Source: JAOUEA01 sp963790335 (GTDB lineage: Bacteria; Actinomycetota; UBA4738; HRBIN12). From it: a stretch of 64,000 nt of DNA. This document shows, piece after piece, positions 43,898 through 52,766 of the stretch. The notes beneath the pieces are model-generated. The model was not told the DNA's origin. It saw only the letters and a program-made list of their open reading frames with translations, and did not search any database. The stretch is from the NCBI GenBank assembly GCA_963790335.1, contig CAWBOB010000008.1, positions 558,001 through 622,000 of the forward strand, read 5' to 3'. Both the position numbers and the translations under genes were made by a program. How positions within the stretch are numbered: the first letter of the stretch is position 1; each line of letters opens with the position of its first letter.

Positions 43898-44725
43898 CTA
43901 GGGCGATGAGGTGCGACGGGAAGCATCGAAGCGGTCGGCATCGTCGAGGAAACGGCGCACCGCCTGGTTGAACAGATCCGGCGCCTCGAGATTGCTCACG
44001 TGCCCCACGTCGGGCAGGACCACGAGCTCGGATCCGGGGATGGCCCGATGCATCGCCTCGGCGACGGGTCGCGGCGATCGTGCGTCTTCCTCCCCGTACA
44101 GCAGCAGGGTCGCGACGTCGATCGCGGGGAGCACCTCGCGCAGATCGGCCTCGGCGATCGCGAGCAGCATCTGCTTCACCCCACGCGGATGGAAGCCGGC
44201 CATCACCGCGACGTACTCCTCGACCACGCGGGAGCTCGCTCGGTGGCTGAACAGCGACGGCACCCATGTCCGGACGAAGCCCTCGGGCGTCATCGTCTCG
44301 AGGCCGTGCAACGACGACGAGAGCCGCTCGGCGACGGTCGCGGCCGGAAGCGAGCCCGCCCACCCCGCGTACGCGGCCGCGAGGATCAGGGTGCGGGGCA
44401 GGTCCGGGCGACGCCGATAGAGCTCGAGCGCGAGGGTCGAGCCCCACGAGAGTCCAAGCACGTGGGGACGGTCGAGTCCCAAGATCTCGATGAAGGCGGC
44501 GAGCCGTGCCGCGTAGTCCGGCATGCGGAACGGCTCAGGAGGATCGGTCGATCCGCCGCAGCCGGGCGCATCCCATGCCACGACCTCGAAGCGGTCGGAG
44601 AGGTCGTCGATCTGTGGACGCCACTCGCGGTGATCGGACAGCCCCCCGTGGAGCAGCACGAGCGGCGGCCCCTGGCCCGCGCGCTCGAAGGCGATCGTTC
44701 CCCCTTCGACCTCGATCTGCTCCAC
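43898..44725 (-). CDS. Alpha/beta hydrolase
   Basis: A 275-residue hydrolase: PPLVLLHGGLSDHREW oxyanion region, VVAWDAPGCGGSTDPPE, nucleophile elbow GLSWGSTLAL, acid in LLLYGEEDARSP and His in VVLPDVGHVSNLE. GTG 44725 is chosen for GAGGGGAAC upstream; the longer upstream frame lies opposite the regulator gene and is not coding. It follows the HxlR regulator by 8 bases in one operon, so it is likely its target. Confidence 0.85.
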   Translation of the reverse strand: MEQIEVEGGTIAFERAGQGPPLVLLHGGLSDHREWRPQIDDLSDRFEVVAWDAPGCGGSTDPPEPFRMPDYAARLAAFIEILGLDRPHVLGLSWGSTLALELYRRRPDLPRTLILAAAYAGWAGSLPAATVAERLSSSLHGLETMTPEGFVRTWVPSLFSHRASSRVVEEYVAVMAGFHPRGVKQMLLAIAEADLREVLPAIDVATLLLYGEEDARSPRPVAEAMHRAIPGSELVVLPDVGHVSNLEAPDLFNQAVRRFLDDADRFDASRRTSSP

Positions 44726-44733
44726 CGTTCCCC

Positions 44734-45420
44734 TCACCCCCGTCGGGAGCCCGACTGCCGAGTGGCGTCGCTCCGCCGGTTCCACGTGGGCAGGGCCCGA
44801 GCCAGTCCCGGCGGTCCTTGCACCTCGATCAGGCCGTCGAGCACCGCGTCCCGCCACTCGATGCGCCCGAGATGCCATTCGGCGAGGGCCCGCGGCTCGG
44901 CCTCGACGATCACGTCCTCGGCGAAACCGGGGTGATGCAGGCAGACCTCCGAGCGCTCGGCGTCGAAGATGATCCAGAGGTTCGCGCCGGCGCCGCGTGG
45001 CGCCCGGAATCCGAAGCGGACCACCACCCGTCGCGACGGCAGGCGATCGAGCGCGAGGTACCAGTGCACCCACGCATGCAGCACCATGCCCGGGTCGAGG
45101 TGCTCGGGCGCGAGCTCGATCCAGCGCTCACCCCAGGTGCCCATCGCCGCCATGATGTCGGCGAGGTCGCGACCGGCCTCGCTTGGACGATAGATGAAGC
45201 CACGGCCGCTGGGGTTCGGTGTCGCCTCGATCACGCCGACGCGCTCGAGCTCACGCAGCCGTTTCGTCAGGATCGTGCGCGGGATGCCGGGCGCCCCCGC
45301 GGCGATCTCGGTGAACGTCGTGGAGCCGTGCAGCAGGTTCCGCAGGATGATCGGTGTCCAACGCTCGGCGAGGATCTCCGATGCCCTCGCGATCGGGCAG
45401 TACTGGCCGTAGGTCCGCAT
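44734..45420 (-). CDS. HxlR-family regulator with C-terminal SCP2-like domain
   Basis: A 228-residue regulator, twice the usual HxlR length. The winged helix has QYCPIARASEILAERWTP with the Cys typical of HxlR (C8), then RTILTKRLRELERVGVI and GRGFIYRPSEAGR. The C-terminal half (about 110-215: RVVVRFGFRAPRG, VCLHHPGFAEDVIVEAEPRALAEWHLG) resembles an SCP2/sterol-carrier-like ligand domain. It may sense a hydrophobic or oxidised ligand and control the hydrolase downstream. Confidence 0.88.
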   Translation of the reverse strand: MRTYGQYCPIARASEILAERWTPIILRNLLHGSTTFTEIAAGAPGIPRTILTKRLRELERVGVIEATPNPSGRGFIYRPSEAGRDLADIMAAMGTWGERWIELAPEHLDPGMVLHAWVHWYLALDRLPSRRVVVRFGFRAPRGAGANLWIIFDAERSEVCLHHPGFAEDVIVEAEPRALAEWHLGRIEWRDAVLDGLIEVQGPPGLARALPTWNRRSDATRQSGSRRG

Positions 45421-45530
45421 GCCCGGAGTGTCGCTCGCACCGGGTACGGTTCGCTAGTCCATCTTTCGTCCTTCACGACGACGGCTGGCCTGGCGCACGA
45501 TGGGGCATCCGATCGCCGGAGGTGGCCGAG

Positions 45531-46463
45531 ATGGAAGCCGACAGGAACGGGACGCACGCGCTCGAGCAGTACATGGGCGCCGAAGCGGCGTTGTGGGATC
45601 ACTACGGGCTCGCGCCCATCTCGCACACGTTGACGGTTGGCCGCTCTCGGTCGTCGCTGCGGGTCCAGCAGGTGGGGACCGGTGAGCCGATCGTGTTCGT
45701 GCACGGGACCGGGGGTTCCGGGGCCTATCTCGCACCCTTGATCGCGGAGCTGAGCGGCTCCCGCTGCCTCGTGATCGATCGACCTGGATGGACGGCAAGC
45801 ACTCCGGTCGACTACTCCGAACGCGCCTACGCCGAGATCGTGTCCGAGATCCTGCGCGACACGCTCGATGCGCTCGAGGTCGAACGCGCGCACGTGGTCG
45901 GTGCCTCGATCGGTGATCTTTGGGCATTGCGCTTCGCGATGGCCGAGCCGTCACGTGTCCAGCGTGTGATCCTGCTGGGAGGGGGTCCGATCTCGCCGGC
46001 GGTCACTGTTCCTCCGTTCATCAGGCTCCTGCGCTCGCCGGTCGGGAACATCATCGTGCGCCTGCCCGAGCGGCCGGGCATGTTCCGCAAGCAGCTCTCG
46101 AGCATGGGGCACCGTGTGAGCATCGAGGCGGGCCGTGTTCCGGATGCTTTCGTCGACTGGCACGTGGCGCTCACGCGATACACCCATTGGGGGCGCCACG
46201 AGCGCGACATGGTGCGAAGCATCGTCGACGGGCAGGGGTTCGTTCCCGGTCTGGTGCCCACCGAGGGCGAGATCGCCGCGCTCGAAGCGCCGACCCTGAT
46301 GGTCTACGGCACCGCGGACCCGGTGGGAAGCACCGAGACATGGCAGCGTTTCACCGAAGGCATGCCACACGGACAGCTCGAGCTCATCGACGACGGAGGT
46401 CACCTCGTCTGGCTCGACGATCCGTCGACGGTCGGCAAGACGATCAACGCGTTCCTCGGATGA
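45531..46463 (+). CDS. Alpha/beta hydrolase
   Basis: A 310-residue hydrolase with an N-terminal extension of about 35 residues (EADRNGTHALEQYMGAEAALWD) before VQQVGTGEPIVFVHGTGG. The nucleophile elbow is GASIGDLWA; DRPGWTASTP precedes it; acid in VYGTADPVGS and His in DDGGHLVWLD. GGAGGTG lies 9 bases before ATG 45531. It converges on another hydrolase. Substrate unknown. Confidence 0.85.
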   Translation: MEADRNGTHALEQYMGAEAALWDHYGLAPISHTLTVGRSRSSLRVQQVGTGEPIVFVHGTGGSGAYLAPLIAELSGSRCLVIDRPGWTASTPVDYSERAYAEIVSEILRDTLDALEVERAHVVGASIGDLWALRFAMAEPSRVQRVILLGGGPISPAVTVPPFIRLLRSPVGNIIVRLPERPGMFRKQLSSMGHRVSIEAGRVPDAFVDWHVALTRYTHWGRHERDMVRSIVDGQGFVPGLVPTEGEIAALEAPTLMVYGTADPVGSTETWQRFTEGMPHGQLELIDDGGHLVWLDDPSTVGKTINAFLG

Positions 46464-46474
46464 GGTCGCTCCGT

Positions 46475-47188
46475 CTATCGATCGGCTGGGTGAGCGTTCG
46501 CGATGTCGCCGATGATCTCGGCGAGTTCCTTCGGCCGTGACCACATCGGCCAGTGGCTCGTCGGGAGGTCCACGTAGGTGATGTTCCGCAGCTCGGTGAG
46601 ACCTCCGAGCCACGTCTGGCCTTCGGCGGCAGCGTCGCGGTACTCCTGCGAGGTGTAGGCCGTCGCGATGAGGGTGCTCGGCACGTCGAGCCGGGCGTCG
46701 TTCGTGAGCTCGGGCGCGTCGCGCATCGCCCCGGCCGGCTCGGGAATGGCCCGGCTTCGGAACGTCTCGAGATGCTCCTCGGTCAGCCCGTCGAGGTTCT
46801 CCTGCTCCGCCAGCTGCTCGGGTGGAGGCAGCGGATGCTCGACGCCATCGACATCGGGATCGAGAGCGGCGACCGATGGGCCGGTGTCGACGTAGACCAT
46901 GTGCGCGATGCGTTCCGGCACACGATCGGTCGCGCCGTATCCGGGGACGCCGGCGCCGCTGTGGACGGCCAGCACCACGGGGGCACCGGCGGCGCGGACC
47001 GCGTCGCAGATCGCCTCGACGTGGTCGTTCAGGGTGATCGATGACCGGTCGGTGTCGACCGAGTCGAGGCCGGGAAGGGTCAGCGCGGTGACCTCGTGGC
47101 CGTCGGCTCGAAGCGCTTCGGCGACCTCATCCCACGCCCAGGCGCCCAGCCAGAATCCGGGTACCAGCACGATCGATGCGTTCGTCAT
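46475..47188 (-). CDS. Alpha/beta hydrolase (short, EstA/PnbA-like salicylate-esterase type)
   Basis: A 237-residue hydrolase: SIVLVPGFWLGAWAWDEVAEAL, LTLPGLDSVDTDR, nucleophile elbow LAVHSGAGVPGY and a late LPTSHWPMWSRP His loop. It resembles methyl-salicylate-esterase/hydroxynitrile-lyase-like bacterial proteins, which lack a long cap. A TAAGGT -10 ends 6 bases before ATG 47188, so it is likely leaderless. It converges with the previous hydrolase. Confidence 0.86.
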   Translation of the reverse strand: MTNASIVLVPGFWLGAWAWDEVAEALRADGHEVTALTLPGLDSVDTDRSSITLNDHVEAICDAVRAAGAPVVLAVHSGAGVPGYGATDRVPERIAHMVYVDTGPSVAALDPDVDGVEHPLPPPEQLAEQENLDGLTEEHLETFRSRAIPEPAGAMRDAPELTNDARLDVPSTLIATAYTSQEYRDAAAEGQTWLGGLTELRNITYVDLPTSHWPMWSRPKELAEIIGDIANAHPADR

Positions 47189-47194
47189 GCGTCG

Positions 47195-47200
47195 ACCTTA
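47195..47200 (-). promoter_or_regulatory. -10 element TAAGGT, leaderless start
   Basis: On the minus strand TAAGGT ends 6 bases before ATG 47188. Confidence 0.5.
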
Positions 47201-47306
47201 CGGGCGAGCACCGACGACCGTCCAAAACGGCCCGCCGGCCTAGACTTCGGGCATGAGGTACCTGAGCACGGCCCTCGGGCGTGAAGGTCGCGATCGAGAC
47301 GATAGG

Positions 47307-47312
47307 TAGGCT
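47307..47312 (+). promoter_or_regulatory. -10 element TAGGCT, leaderless GTG start
   Basis: TAGGCT ends 7 bases before GTG 47320. A second one, TAGACT at 47241-47246, lies 6 bases before ATG 47253, which opens only an 18-codon frame. Confidence 0.45.
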
Positions 47313-47319
47313 CGGTCAG

Positions 47320-47766
47320 GTGACCGATGAACGCATCGAGGGGCTGCGATCGTTGCTCGAAGGTCCTGCGCCGGCCGTGCTGACGACCTACCGGAAGGAC
47401 GGCAGCGCGTTCACCACGCCGGTGTGGTTCCACTGGAACGATGGCACCTTCGAGGTCGTGATCGCCGCCGGCGACGTCAAGCTCGGCCACTTGGCCCGCG
47501 ATCCCCGATGCATGCTCGTCGTGTTCGAGGCGGTGCCCCCGTTCCGTGGCATCGAGGTGCGGAACGAGGCCGAGCTGCGCCGCGGTGATGTGAGCGAGGT
47601 GCGCGCTGCGATCGCGGCCCGCTACCTGGGACCGGTCGACGGTCCCCGGTTCTCGGTCGCGCGAGCCTCGACGCCCGGCGTGCTGCTCCGGCTCCCTGCG
47701 ACCGATGCTCGTATCTGGGACCTCTCGGAGATCCTTCCCACCGAGCGCCTCACGAACGGTCCTTGA
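47320..47766 (+). CDS. PPOX-class (F420- or flavin-dependent) split-barrel protein
   Basis: A 148-residue split-barrel protein: PAPAVLTTYRKDGSAFTTPVWFHWND, EVVIAAGDVKLGHLARDPR and RFSVARASTPGVLLRL. It matches PPOX-class F420-dependent reductases, small dimeric enzymes common in actinobacteria. GTG 47320 gives the expected N-terminus and fits a leaderless start; GTG 47281 would add 13 residues with no homolog-like features. Its end overlaps the TetR gene end by 17 bases. Confidence 0.84.
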   Translation: MTDERIEGLRSLLEGPAPAVLTTYRKDGSAFTTPVWFHWNDGTFEVVIAAGDVKLGHLARDPRCMLVVFEAVPPFRGIEVRNEAELRRGDVSEVRAAIAARYLGPVDGPRFSVARASTPGVLLRLPATDARIWDLSEILPTERLTNGP

Positions 47767-48430
47767 GCCGTTCGATGCCGTCGAGCATCAGGTCGAGGGC
47801 GAACTCGAACTCGAATTGATCGTCACAGCCCGCGCCCACGACCGAGCCGTCGTCGTGGGAGATCGTCGTGAAGATCTCGTAGATGTACGGGTAGGTGCCG
47901 GCCATCGCGCCCCACATCTCCGCCTCGTCCTCCGGGTCGACGTCGGCGCTGTCGTTGAACAGCTCCTGGGTGAAGCCGAACGTGCGGCTTCCCATCGCGT
48001 GCAGCACATGGTGGGTGAGTTCGAGCGAGAAACCACCAGTGCGGAGCAGCCCGATCATCGAGTCCATGTAGCCGAGCACGACCGGTGTGGGGGTGGGGCG
48101 CGACTCCATCACCTTCGATGCCCACGGATGGCGAAGGAGCGCACGGCGCGCCGAGAGGATGCGCTCGCGCATCGCCGACTTCCAGTCGACGCCGACGAGC
48201 GCGGGGTCGATCTCGCCGATGACCACGTCGACCAGCCCGTCGAGCAGCTCGTCCTTGTTCGACACGTGCCGGTAGAGCGCCATCGGCACGACGTCGAGGG
48301 CCTGGGCGAGCTTCCGCATGCTCAGCGCCTCGACGCCGCCATCATCGGCGAGCGCCACGGCGGTGCGCAGCACCCGCTCACGGGTCAGCGGCGTCCGGGT
48401 CTGGGGGCCGGTCTCGATCTCCGTGCTCAC
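47750..48430 (-). CDS. TetR-family repressor (TetR_C type)
   Basis: A 226-residue regulator. Helix-turn-helix VLRTAVALADDGGVEALSMR and DVVPMALYRHVSNKDELLD; the C-terminal domain has HPWASKVMESRPTPTPVVL. AGGAAGG precedes GTG 48430. Divergent from an oxidoreductase whose promoter carries two GTGTAC-N3-GTACAC palindromes, the expected operators. It is clearly paralogous to the TetR at 56.0-56.7 kb (shared MALYRHV, KDELLD/EDLLDD and the same size), whose operators are also related. Confidence 0.92.
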   Translation of the reverse strand: MSTEIETGPQTRTPLTRERVLRTAVALADDGGVEALSMRKLAQALDVVPMALYRHVSNKDELLDGLVDVVIGEIDPALVGVDWKSAMRERILSARRALLRHPWASKVMESRPTPTPVVLGYMDSMIGLLRTGGFSLELTHHVLHAMGSRTFGFTQELFNDSADVDPEDEAEMWGAMAGTYPYIYEIFTTISHDDGSVVGAGCDDQFEFEFALDLMLDGIERLKDRS

Positions 48431-48448
48431 CTCGTCACCTTCCTACGG

Positions 48449-48504
48449 TTGACAAGTGTACGCCGTACACGTACGCTGCACACGAGCAAGTGTACGGCGT
48501 ACAC
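48449..48504 (+). promoter_or_regulatory. Promoter with two TetR operators GTGTAC-N3-GTACAC
   Basis: TTGACA (48449-48454), 17 bases, then TACGCT (48472-48477). Perfect palindromes at 48456-48470, inside the spacer, and 48490-48504, 34 bases apart. The TetR encoded on the other side likely represses both directions. Confidence 0.88.
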
Positions 48505-48536
48505 AAACCGTACGCCACGACCGGAGGGGGAGCACG

Positions 48537-49511
48537 ATGAAGGCGATCACACAGGACACCTACGGATCGACCGACGTGCTGGAGTTCAGGGATCTGCCGG
48601 CCCCGGTGATCGGGGACGACGACGTGTTGCTACAGGTCAGGGCCGCGGGCGTTGAGATCGGCACCTGGCACGTCATGGCCGGCAAGCCCTACCTGCTCCG
48701 CATCATGGGCTTCGGTCTTCGCAAGCCCAAGGTGCCAGTGCGGGGTCGTGACGTCGCGGGTGTCGTCGAGGCCGTCGGCACGAACGTGACCCGTTTCCAG
48801 CCGGGCGACGAGGTGTTCGGAACCGCCGACGGCTCATTCGCGGAGTACGCATCGGCACCCGAGGCACGGCTCGCGCTCAAGCCGACGACCCTCACGTTCG
48901 AGCAGGCCGCGGTCGTCCCGATCTCCGGGGGAACCGCGCTCCAGGCCCTGCGCAAGGGCAACGTGCAGCCTGGGCAGCAGGTCTTGGTCGTGGGTGCATC
49001 GGGCGGTGTCGGCTCGTTCGCGGTGCAGCTCGCGAAGGCGTTCGGTGCCGAGGTCACCGGCGTGTCCAGCGCGACGAAGATGGAGTTCGTCCGAGCGCTC
49101 GGCGCCGACGACGTCATCGACTACGCGAGCGACGACTTCGCCGACGGAACGCGCCACTGGGATCTGATCGTCGACACCGGTGGTCGCCGGTCGCTGACCG
49201 ACCTGCGCCGTGCGCTCGCGTCCAGGGGCACCCTCGTGATCGTGGGCGGCGAGGGCGGTGGCAACTGGCTCGGCGGCTTCGATCGCAACCTGCGGTCGGG
49301 CCTGGCGTCGATGTTCGTCTCACAGCGCCTGACGATGCTGGTCTCGAAGGAGCTCGGTGAAGACTTCGACACCCTGCGCGAGCTAATGGAAGCCGGCACG
49401 GTCACGCCCGTGATCGACCGGACCTATCCGCTGATCGAAGCTCCCGACGCGATCCGCTACGTGGCGGAAGGCCACGCGCAGGGCAAGGTCGCTATCACCG
49501 TGATCGGCTGA
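48537..49511 (+). CDS. Zinc-independent MDR oxidoreductase (quinone-oxidoreductase-like)
   Basis: A 324-residue NAD(P)-dependent reductase of the medium-chain family. It starts MKAITQDTYGSTDVLEFRD, with the nucleotide motif VVGASGGVGSFAVQLAKAFGA near 160 and DVIDYASDDF later. No catalytic-zinc Cys pattern is seen. GGAGGGGG precedes the ATG. Controlled by the divergent TetR. A close but broken copy follows 28 bases later, so it is a tandem duplication. Confidence 0.9.
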   Translation: MKAITQDTYGSTDVLEFRDLPAPVIGDDDVLLQVRAAGVEIGTWHVMAGKPYLLRIMGFGLRKPKVPVRGRDVAGVVEAVGTNVTRFQPGDEVFGTADGSFAEYASAPEARLALKPTTLTFEQAAVVPISGGTALQALRKGNVQPGQQVLVVGASGGVGSFAVQLAKAFGAEVTGVSSATKMEFVRALGADDVIDYASDDFADGTRHWDLIVDTGGRRSLTDLRRALASRGTLVIVGGEGGGNWLGGFDRNLRSGLASMFVSQRLTMLVSKELGEDFDTLRELMEAGTVTPVIDRTYPLIEAPDAIRYVAEGHAQGKVAITVIG

Positions 49512-49539
49512 CGTGATCCGGCGAGCGAGAGGAGACCTG

Positions 49540-50510
49540 ATGAAGGCGATCGTGCAGGATCGATACGGCTCGCCCGACGTGCTGGGTTCCGAGACATCGA
49601 GGAGCCGTGGTCGGCGACGACGACGTGCTCGTGCGCGTGCACGCCGCCGGTTGCGGCCCCGATGTGTGGCACATCATGGCCGGCATGCCGTACATGGCGC
49701 GCCCGATGATCGGTCTGCGCAAGCCCAAGGTCCGTGTGCGCGGTTGGGACGTCGCGGGCACGGTCGAAGTGATCGGTGCCAACGTCACGCGCTTCGCGCC
49801 CGGCGACGAGGTCATGGGCACCGCGGAGCAGGGCTCGTTCGCCGAGCTCGCGGTGACCTCCGCGGACAAGCTCGTCGCGAAGCCGGCCAGCCTCAGCTTC
49901 GAGCAGGCCGCTGCGCTTCCGATCTCGGGCATCACAGCCCTGCGGGCCGTGCGCGACGAGGGAAGGGTGCAGCCCGGTCAGACCGTGCTCGTCATCGGCG
50001 CATCGGGAGGCGTCGGCTCGCTCGCCGTGCAGATTGCCAAGGGACTCGGCGCGAAGGTCACCGGGGTGTGCAGCACGGCGAAGGAGGACCTGGTCCGCTC
50101 GATCGGCGCCGACGACGTGATCGACTACACGCGTGAGGATGTCACCGACGGGTCTCGGCGATGGGATCTGATCGTCGACACCGCAGGGCGTCGGCCGCTC
50201 TCGCAGCTGCGCCGCGCCCTCACCCCGAAGGGCACCCTCGTGATCGTCGGCGGCGACGGGGGCGGACGCTGGACCGGCGGCTTCTTCCGCGGGGTGCTGC
50301 GCGCGCCCATCGTGTCGCTCTTCACGGGGCAACGGCTGCGCGGGCTGGCCACGAAGATCGAGCAGACGACCTCGTCACGCTCGCCGACCTCGTCGACGCC
50401 GGCACGCTCATGCCCGTGATCGACCGGGTCTATCCCTTGATCGAGGCCCCCGACGCGATCCGCTACCTGGCAGAGGGGCACCATCCGGGAAGATCGTCAT
50501 CACCGTCTAG
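49540..50510 (+). pseudogene. Second MDR oxidoreductase copy, four frameshifts
   Basis: A paralog of the preceding gene (MKAIVQDRYGSPDVLG, VVGDDDVLVRVHAAG, VIGASGGVGSLAVQIAKGLGA). Coherent sequence changes frame near 49585, 49605, 50364 and 50486, and ends at the stop 50508-50510 (IVITV). Corrected, it would be about 323 residues and full length. Four breaks in one kilobase, next to an intact twin, make true decay more plausible here than elsewhere, although the same error process could explain it. GAGAGGAG precedes ATG 49540. Confidence 0.82.
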
Positions 50511-50630
50511 CTCACGGGGGCTGACGGGCACGTCGTCGGCGTGCCGTTGCATCGCGGCAGAAGGCTCATCTAGACTCCCGTCGCATCTCGGCTCGGTGGG
50601 CGGCCCGCGACCCTCCACGGAGGAAGGAAC

Positions 50631-51497
50631 GTGTCGATGAAGAGGGTCTCCTTCGTCGTTGTCGTCGCGGCGGTGTTCGCGATGCTGCAGCTGCCTGGCG
50701 CGCAGGCCGGCGGCTCCAACCCCACCTACTACCTGGCGCTCGGCGACTCGCTCGCCGTCGGGTATCAGCCCGGCCGGGGTGAGACCGCGCACGGATACGT
50801 CGATGTCCTGGCTCGACGCATCAGGAAGGACGCCCTGCCGTACCTGCAGCTCCGGAACGTCGGCTGCCCCGGCGAGACCAGCCGTTCATTGATCACGGGG
50901 GAGCGGTCGCCGTGCCGATACCCGGCCGGGTCACAGCTGGACGCGGCGGTGCGATTCCTGACGGCGCACGCGGGCGAGGTCGCGTTCGTCACGATCGACG
51001 TCGGGGCGAACGACCTCGTCAACCGGTGCCTGCAGCCATCGCTGCTGATCGCCAGGTCGTGCGCGACGGATCTGGGTCCTCGTCTGGCGGACCGCGTCGG
51101 GCAGATCGTGGATGCCCTGTCGGCGGCCGCTCCCGGCGTGCCGATCGTGGGCATGAACTACTACAACCCGTTCCTGGGACTGTGGGGACTGGTGCCGGGC
51201 GGCCGCGCGCTCGCGCACGCCGATCAGCGCGCGTGGACCGTGTTCAACCAGGCGCTGGAGTCCGCCTACGTCGGCGCAGGCGCCGAGGTCGCCGACGTGG
51301 CGAGGACGTTCCGCATCGACGACTTCGAGGACACGGTCTTCGTGCCGGGTCGCGGGCGCATCCCGGTCAACGTCGCGCTCGCGTGCCGGTGGACCTGGTT
51401 CTGCTCGGAGCGGACGTTCACCGATCCCCACGCGAACCGGACGGGGTACCGCAGGATCGCTCACACGTTCGAGCGCGAGCTCGCACCGCTGTTGTGA
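50631..51497 (+). CDS. Secreted SGNH/GDSL-family hydrolase
   Basis: Exported esterase/lipase-like protein, 288 residues. Signal peptide about residues 1-26 (VSFVVVVAAVFAMLQLPGAQA). Block I is LALGDSLAVGY with nucleophile S40, block III is DVGANDLV, and block V is DPHANRTGY with the Asp-His pair. Four Cys (NVGCPG, SPCRYP, NRCLQ, SCATD, plus CRWTWFC late) suggest disulfides. GGAGG lies 7 bases before GTG 50631; ATG 50637 is the alternative. A TAGACT at 50571 may be its -10. Confidence 0.9.
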   Translation: MSMKRVSFVVVVAAVFAMLQLPGAQAGGSNPTYYLALGDSLAVGYQPGRGETAHGYVDVLARRIRKDALPYLQLRNVGCPGETSRSLITGERSPCRYPAGSQLDAAVRFLTAHAGEVAFVTIDVGANDLVNRCLQPSLLIARSCATDLGPRLADRVGQIVDALSAAAPGVPIVGMNYYNPFLGLWGLVPGGRALAHADQRAWTVFNQALESAYVGAGAEVADVARTFRIDDFEDTVFVPGRGRIPVNVALACRWTWFCSERTFTDPHANRTGYRRIAHTFERELAPLL

Positions 51498-51633
51498 ACG
51501 CTTGCTGGTCTCGGTCGGCCACCGCCTGACCTCGTGACGATCGCGTGACGGAACCGAGACGCTTCGGTCGCTCCGCTTGTGTGACCATCCGCGACCGGTC
51601 GATGATCATCGGAACCGCACCAAGGAGGTCATC

Positions 51634-51834
51634 GTGAGAAGCACACGGGTCGCGTGGCTCGGGCTGATGCTCATCGCTACCGGGGTGCTGCCGGCACTCT
51701 GGGCAGCCTCCGAGGTGGCAGGTGGTGTGCTCGACATCGCTCGCCACTGGTGGAGCACGGTGGCGATCGCCCCGCTCGTGGTGGGTGTCGTCATGACGGC
51801 GATCGGCGTCGCCCGTGTGAACCGCGAGGGCTGA
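51634..51834 (+). CDS. Small two-helix membrane protein
   Basis: A 66-residue protein with two hydrophobic segments (WLGLMLIATGVLPALWAA and TVAIAPLVVGVVMTAIGVA) joined by a loop with AGGVLDIARHWWS. GTG 51634 follows AAGGAGGT, a full match to the 16S tail, so translation should be strong. It stands alone between SGNH and TfoX genes. Family not recognised. Confidence 0.65.
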   Translation: MRSTRVAWLGLMLIATGVLPALWAASEVAGGVLDIARHWWSTVAIAPLVVGVVMTAIGVARVNREG

Positions 51835-51850
51835 AGGTCGTCGCGAAGGG

Positions 51851-52186
51851 CTAACGCTTCGGCGGCAGCGTTCGGGCGTAGCCTGCGCCGAGGCGCACCC
51901 ACTTCTGGAGCTGACGCTTGGTCCTGATCGACTCGTCGTCCACACGCAGCCAACCCTGCATCTGCCGGCCGCGCATCTCCATGAGGCGCACGCCGGCCGT
52001 CGTGAGCAGGTCGTCGGAGGTCTCCGGGTCGGCGCGGACCAACAGGCCACCCTGACCGCTCGCCGCCACGGCCATGTTCCCCCCGATGAGGAACGCGAGA
52101 CCGCCGAACATCGTCTTCTCGGTCAGGCCGGGCTCGTGCTCGAGGAGTGCTCTGATGCGATCGGCAAGATCCTCGTCGTACGCCAC
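51851..52186 (-). CDS. TfoX N-terminal domain protein
   Basis: A 111-residue protein of the TfoX/Sxy N-domain family: DEDLADRIRALLEHEPGLTEKTMFGGLAFLIGGNM opens it and QLQKWVRLGAGYARTL closes it. The family name comes from competence regulators, but short actinobacterial members have no known role in competence. GTG 52186 lies 6 bases after TAGCAT, so it is likely leaderless. The DinB gene upstream on the same strand ends 9 bases away. Confidence 0.88.
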   Translation of the reverse strand: MAYDEDLADRIRALLEHEPGLTEKTMFGGLAFLIGGNMAVAASGQGGLLVRADPETSDDLLTTAGVRLMEMRGRQMQGWLRVDDESIRTKRQLQKWVRLGAGYARTLPPKR

Positions 52187-52192
52187 GGACCG

Positions 52193-52198
52193 ATGCTA
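52193..52198 (-). promoter_or_regulatory. -10 element TAGCAT, leaderless start
   Basis: On the minus strand TAGCAT ends 6 bases before GTG 52186, overlapping the end of the DinB gene. Confidence 0.45.
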
Positions 52199-52678
52199 CG
52201 CGCCGCCGCCGCCCGTCTGTTCCTCGGCGAAGTTGATCAGGTCGAGCTCGCCGGGTGACCGTCCCTCGGCGGTGAGCAACGCCGCCGCCTCCGCTCGGTG
52301 CTGCGTGCCGTGATTGACGACGTGCACCAGCATCTGCCAGACGGGCACCCCTTCGTGCACGTGCCCGACGAAGCCATCGGTGACCGTCGGCAGCCAGGCA
52401 TCGACGACCGCCCACTCGGCGTCCCACAGTGCCCGCAGCTCATCGATCGTCGGCAACGGCTCGTCTTCGGGCTCGGGTGACTCGCCGGTGTCCTGGAACC
52501 CGTGGCGCCAGCGCTGCGAGGCGCCCAGGTGGTGCACGAGGATCCCACCCAGCCCACGCTCATCCACGGCATCGGTCCGTGTCCACACGCCCGGGTCCAG
52601 GCCGTCGAGCATGGTCAGCACGTGGCGGGTCGCCCATCGGTCGTAGGCGAACAGGAAGCGGATCTCATCAGCTTGCAT
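52196..52678 (-). CDS. DinB-family protein
   Basis: A 160-residue four-helix-bundle protein. RFLFAYDRWATRHVLTMLDGL forms helix 1, GGILVHHLGASQRWRHG carries the first metal His, and VHVVNHGTQHRAEAAALL the other two. Such proteins are often thiol S-transferases or unknown metal enzymes. AGGAGGTG precedes the ATG. The Gly-rich tail (TGGGGA) precedes the stop. Same strand as TfoX, possibly co-transcribed. Confidence 0.87.
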   Translation of the reverse strand: MQADEIRFLFAYDRWATRHVLTMLDGLDPGVWTRTDAVDERGLGGILVHHLGASQRWRHGFQDTGESPEPEDEPLPTIDELRALWDAEWAVVDAWLPTVTDGFVGHVHEGVPVWQMLVHVVNHGTQHRAEAAALLTAEGRSPGELDLINFAEEQTGGGGA

Positions 52679-52766
52679 CGGTCACACCTCCTGCGAACGC
52701 TCCGACGGAACGGTACCCGAGGTGCGCCGCTTGTAGGAACCAGGTCGCTCCGTGAGGATGTCTGCG

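Noticed and set aside
43898..45073. A longer 391-codon version of the hydrolase
   Set aside because: Its first 116 codons lie opposite the HxlR gene; the ribosome site and family alignment favour GTG 44725.
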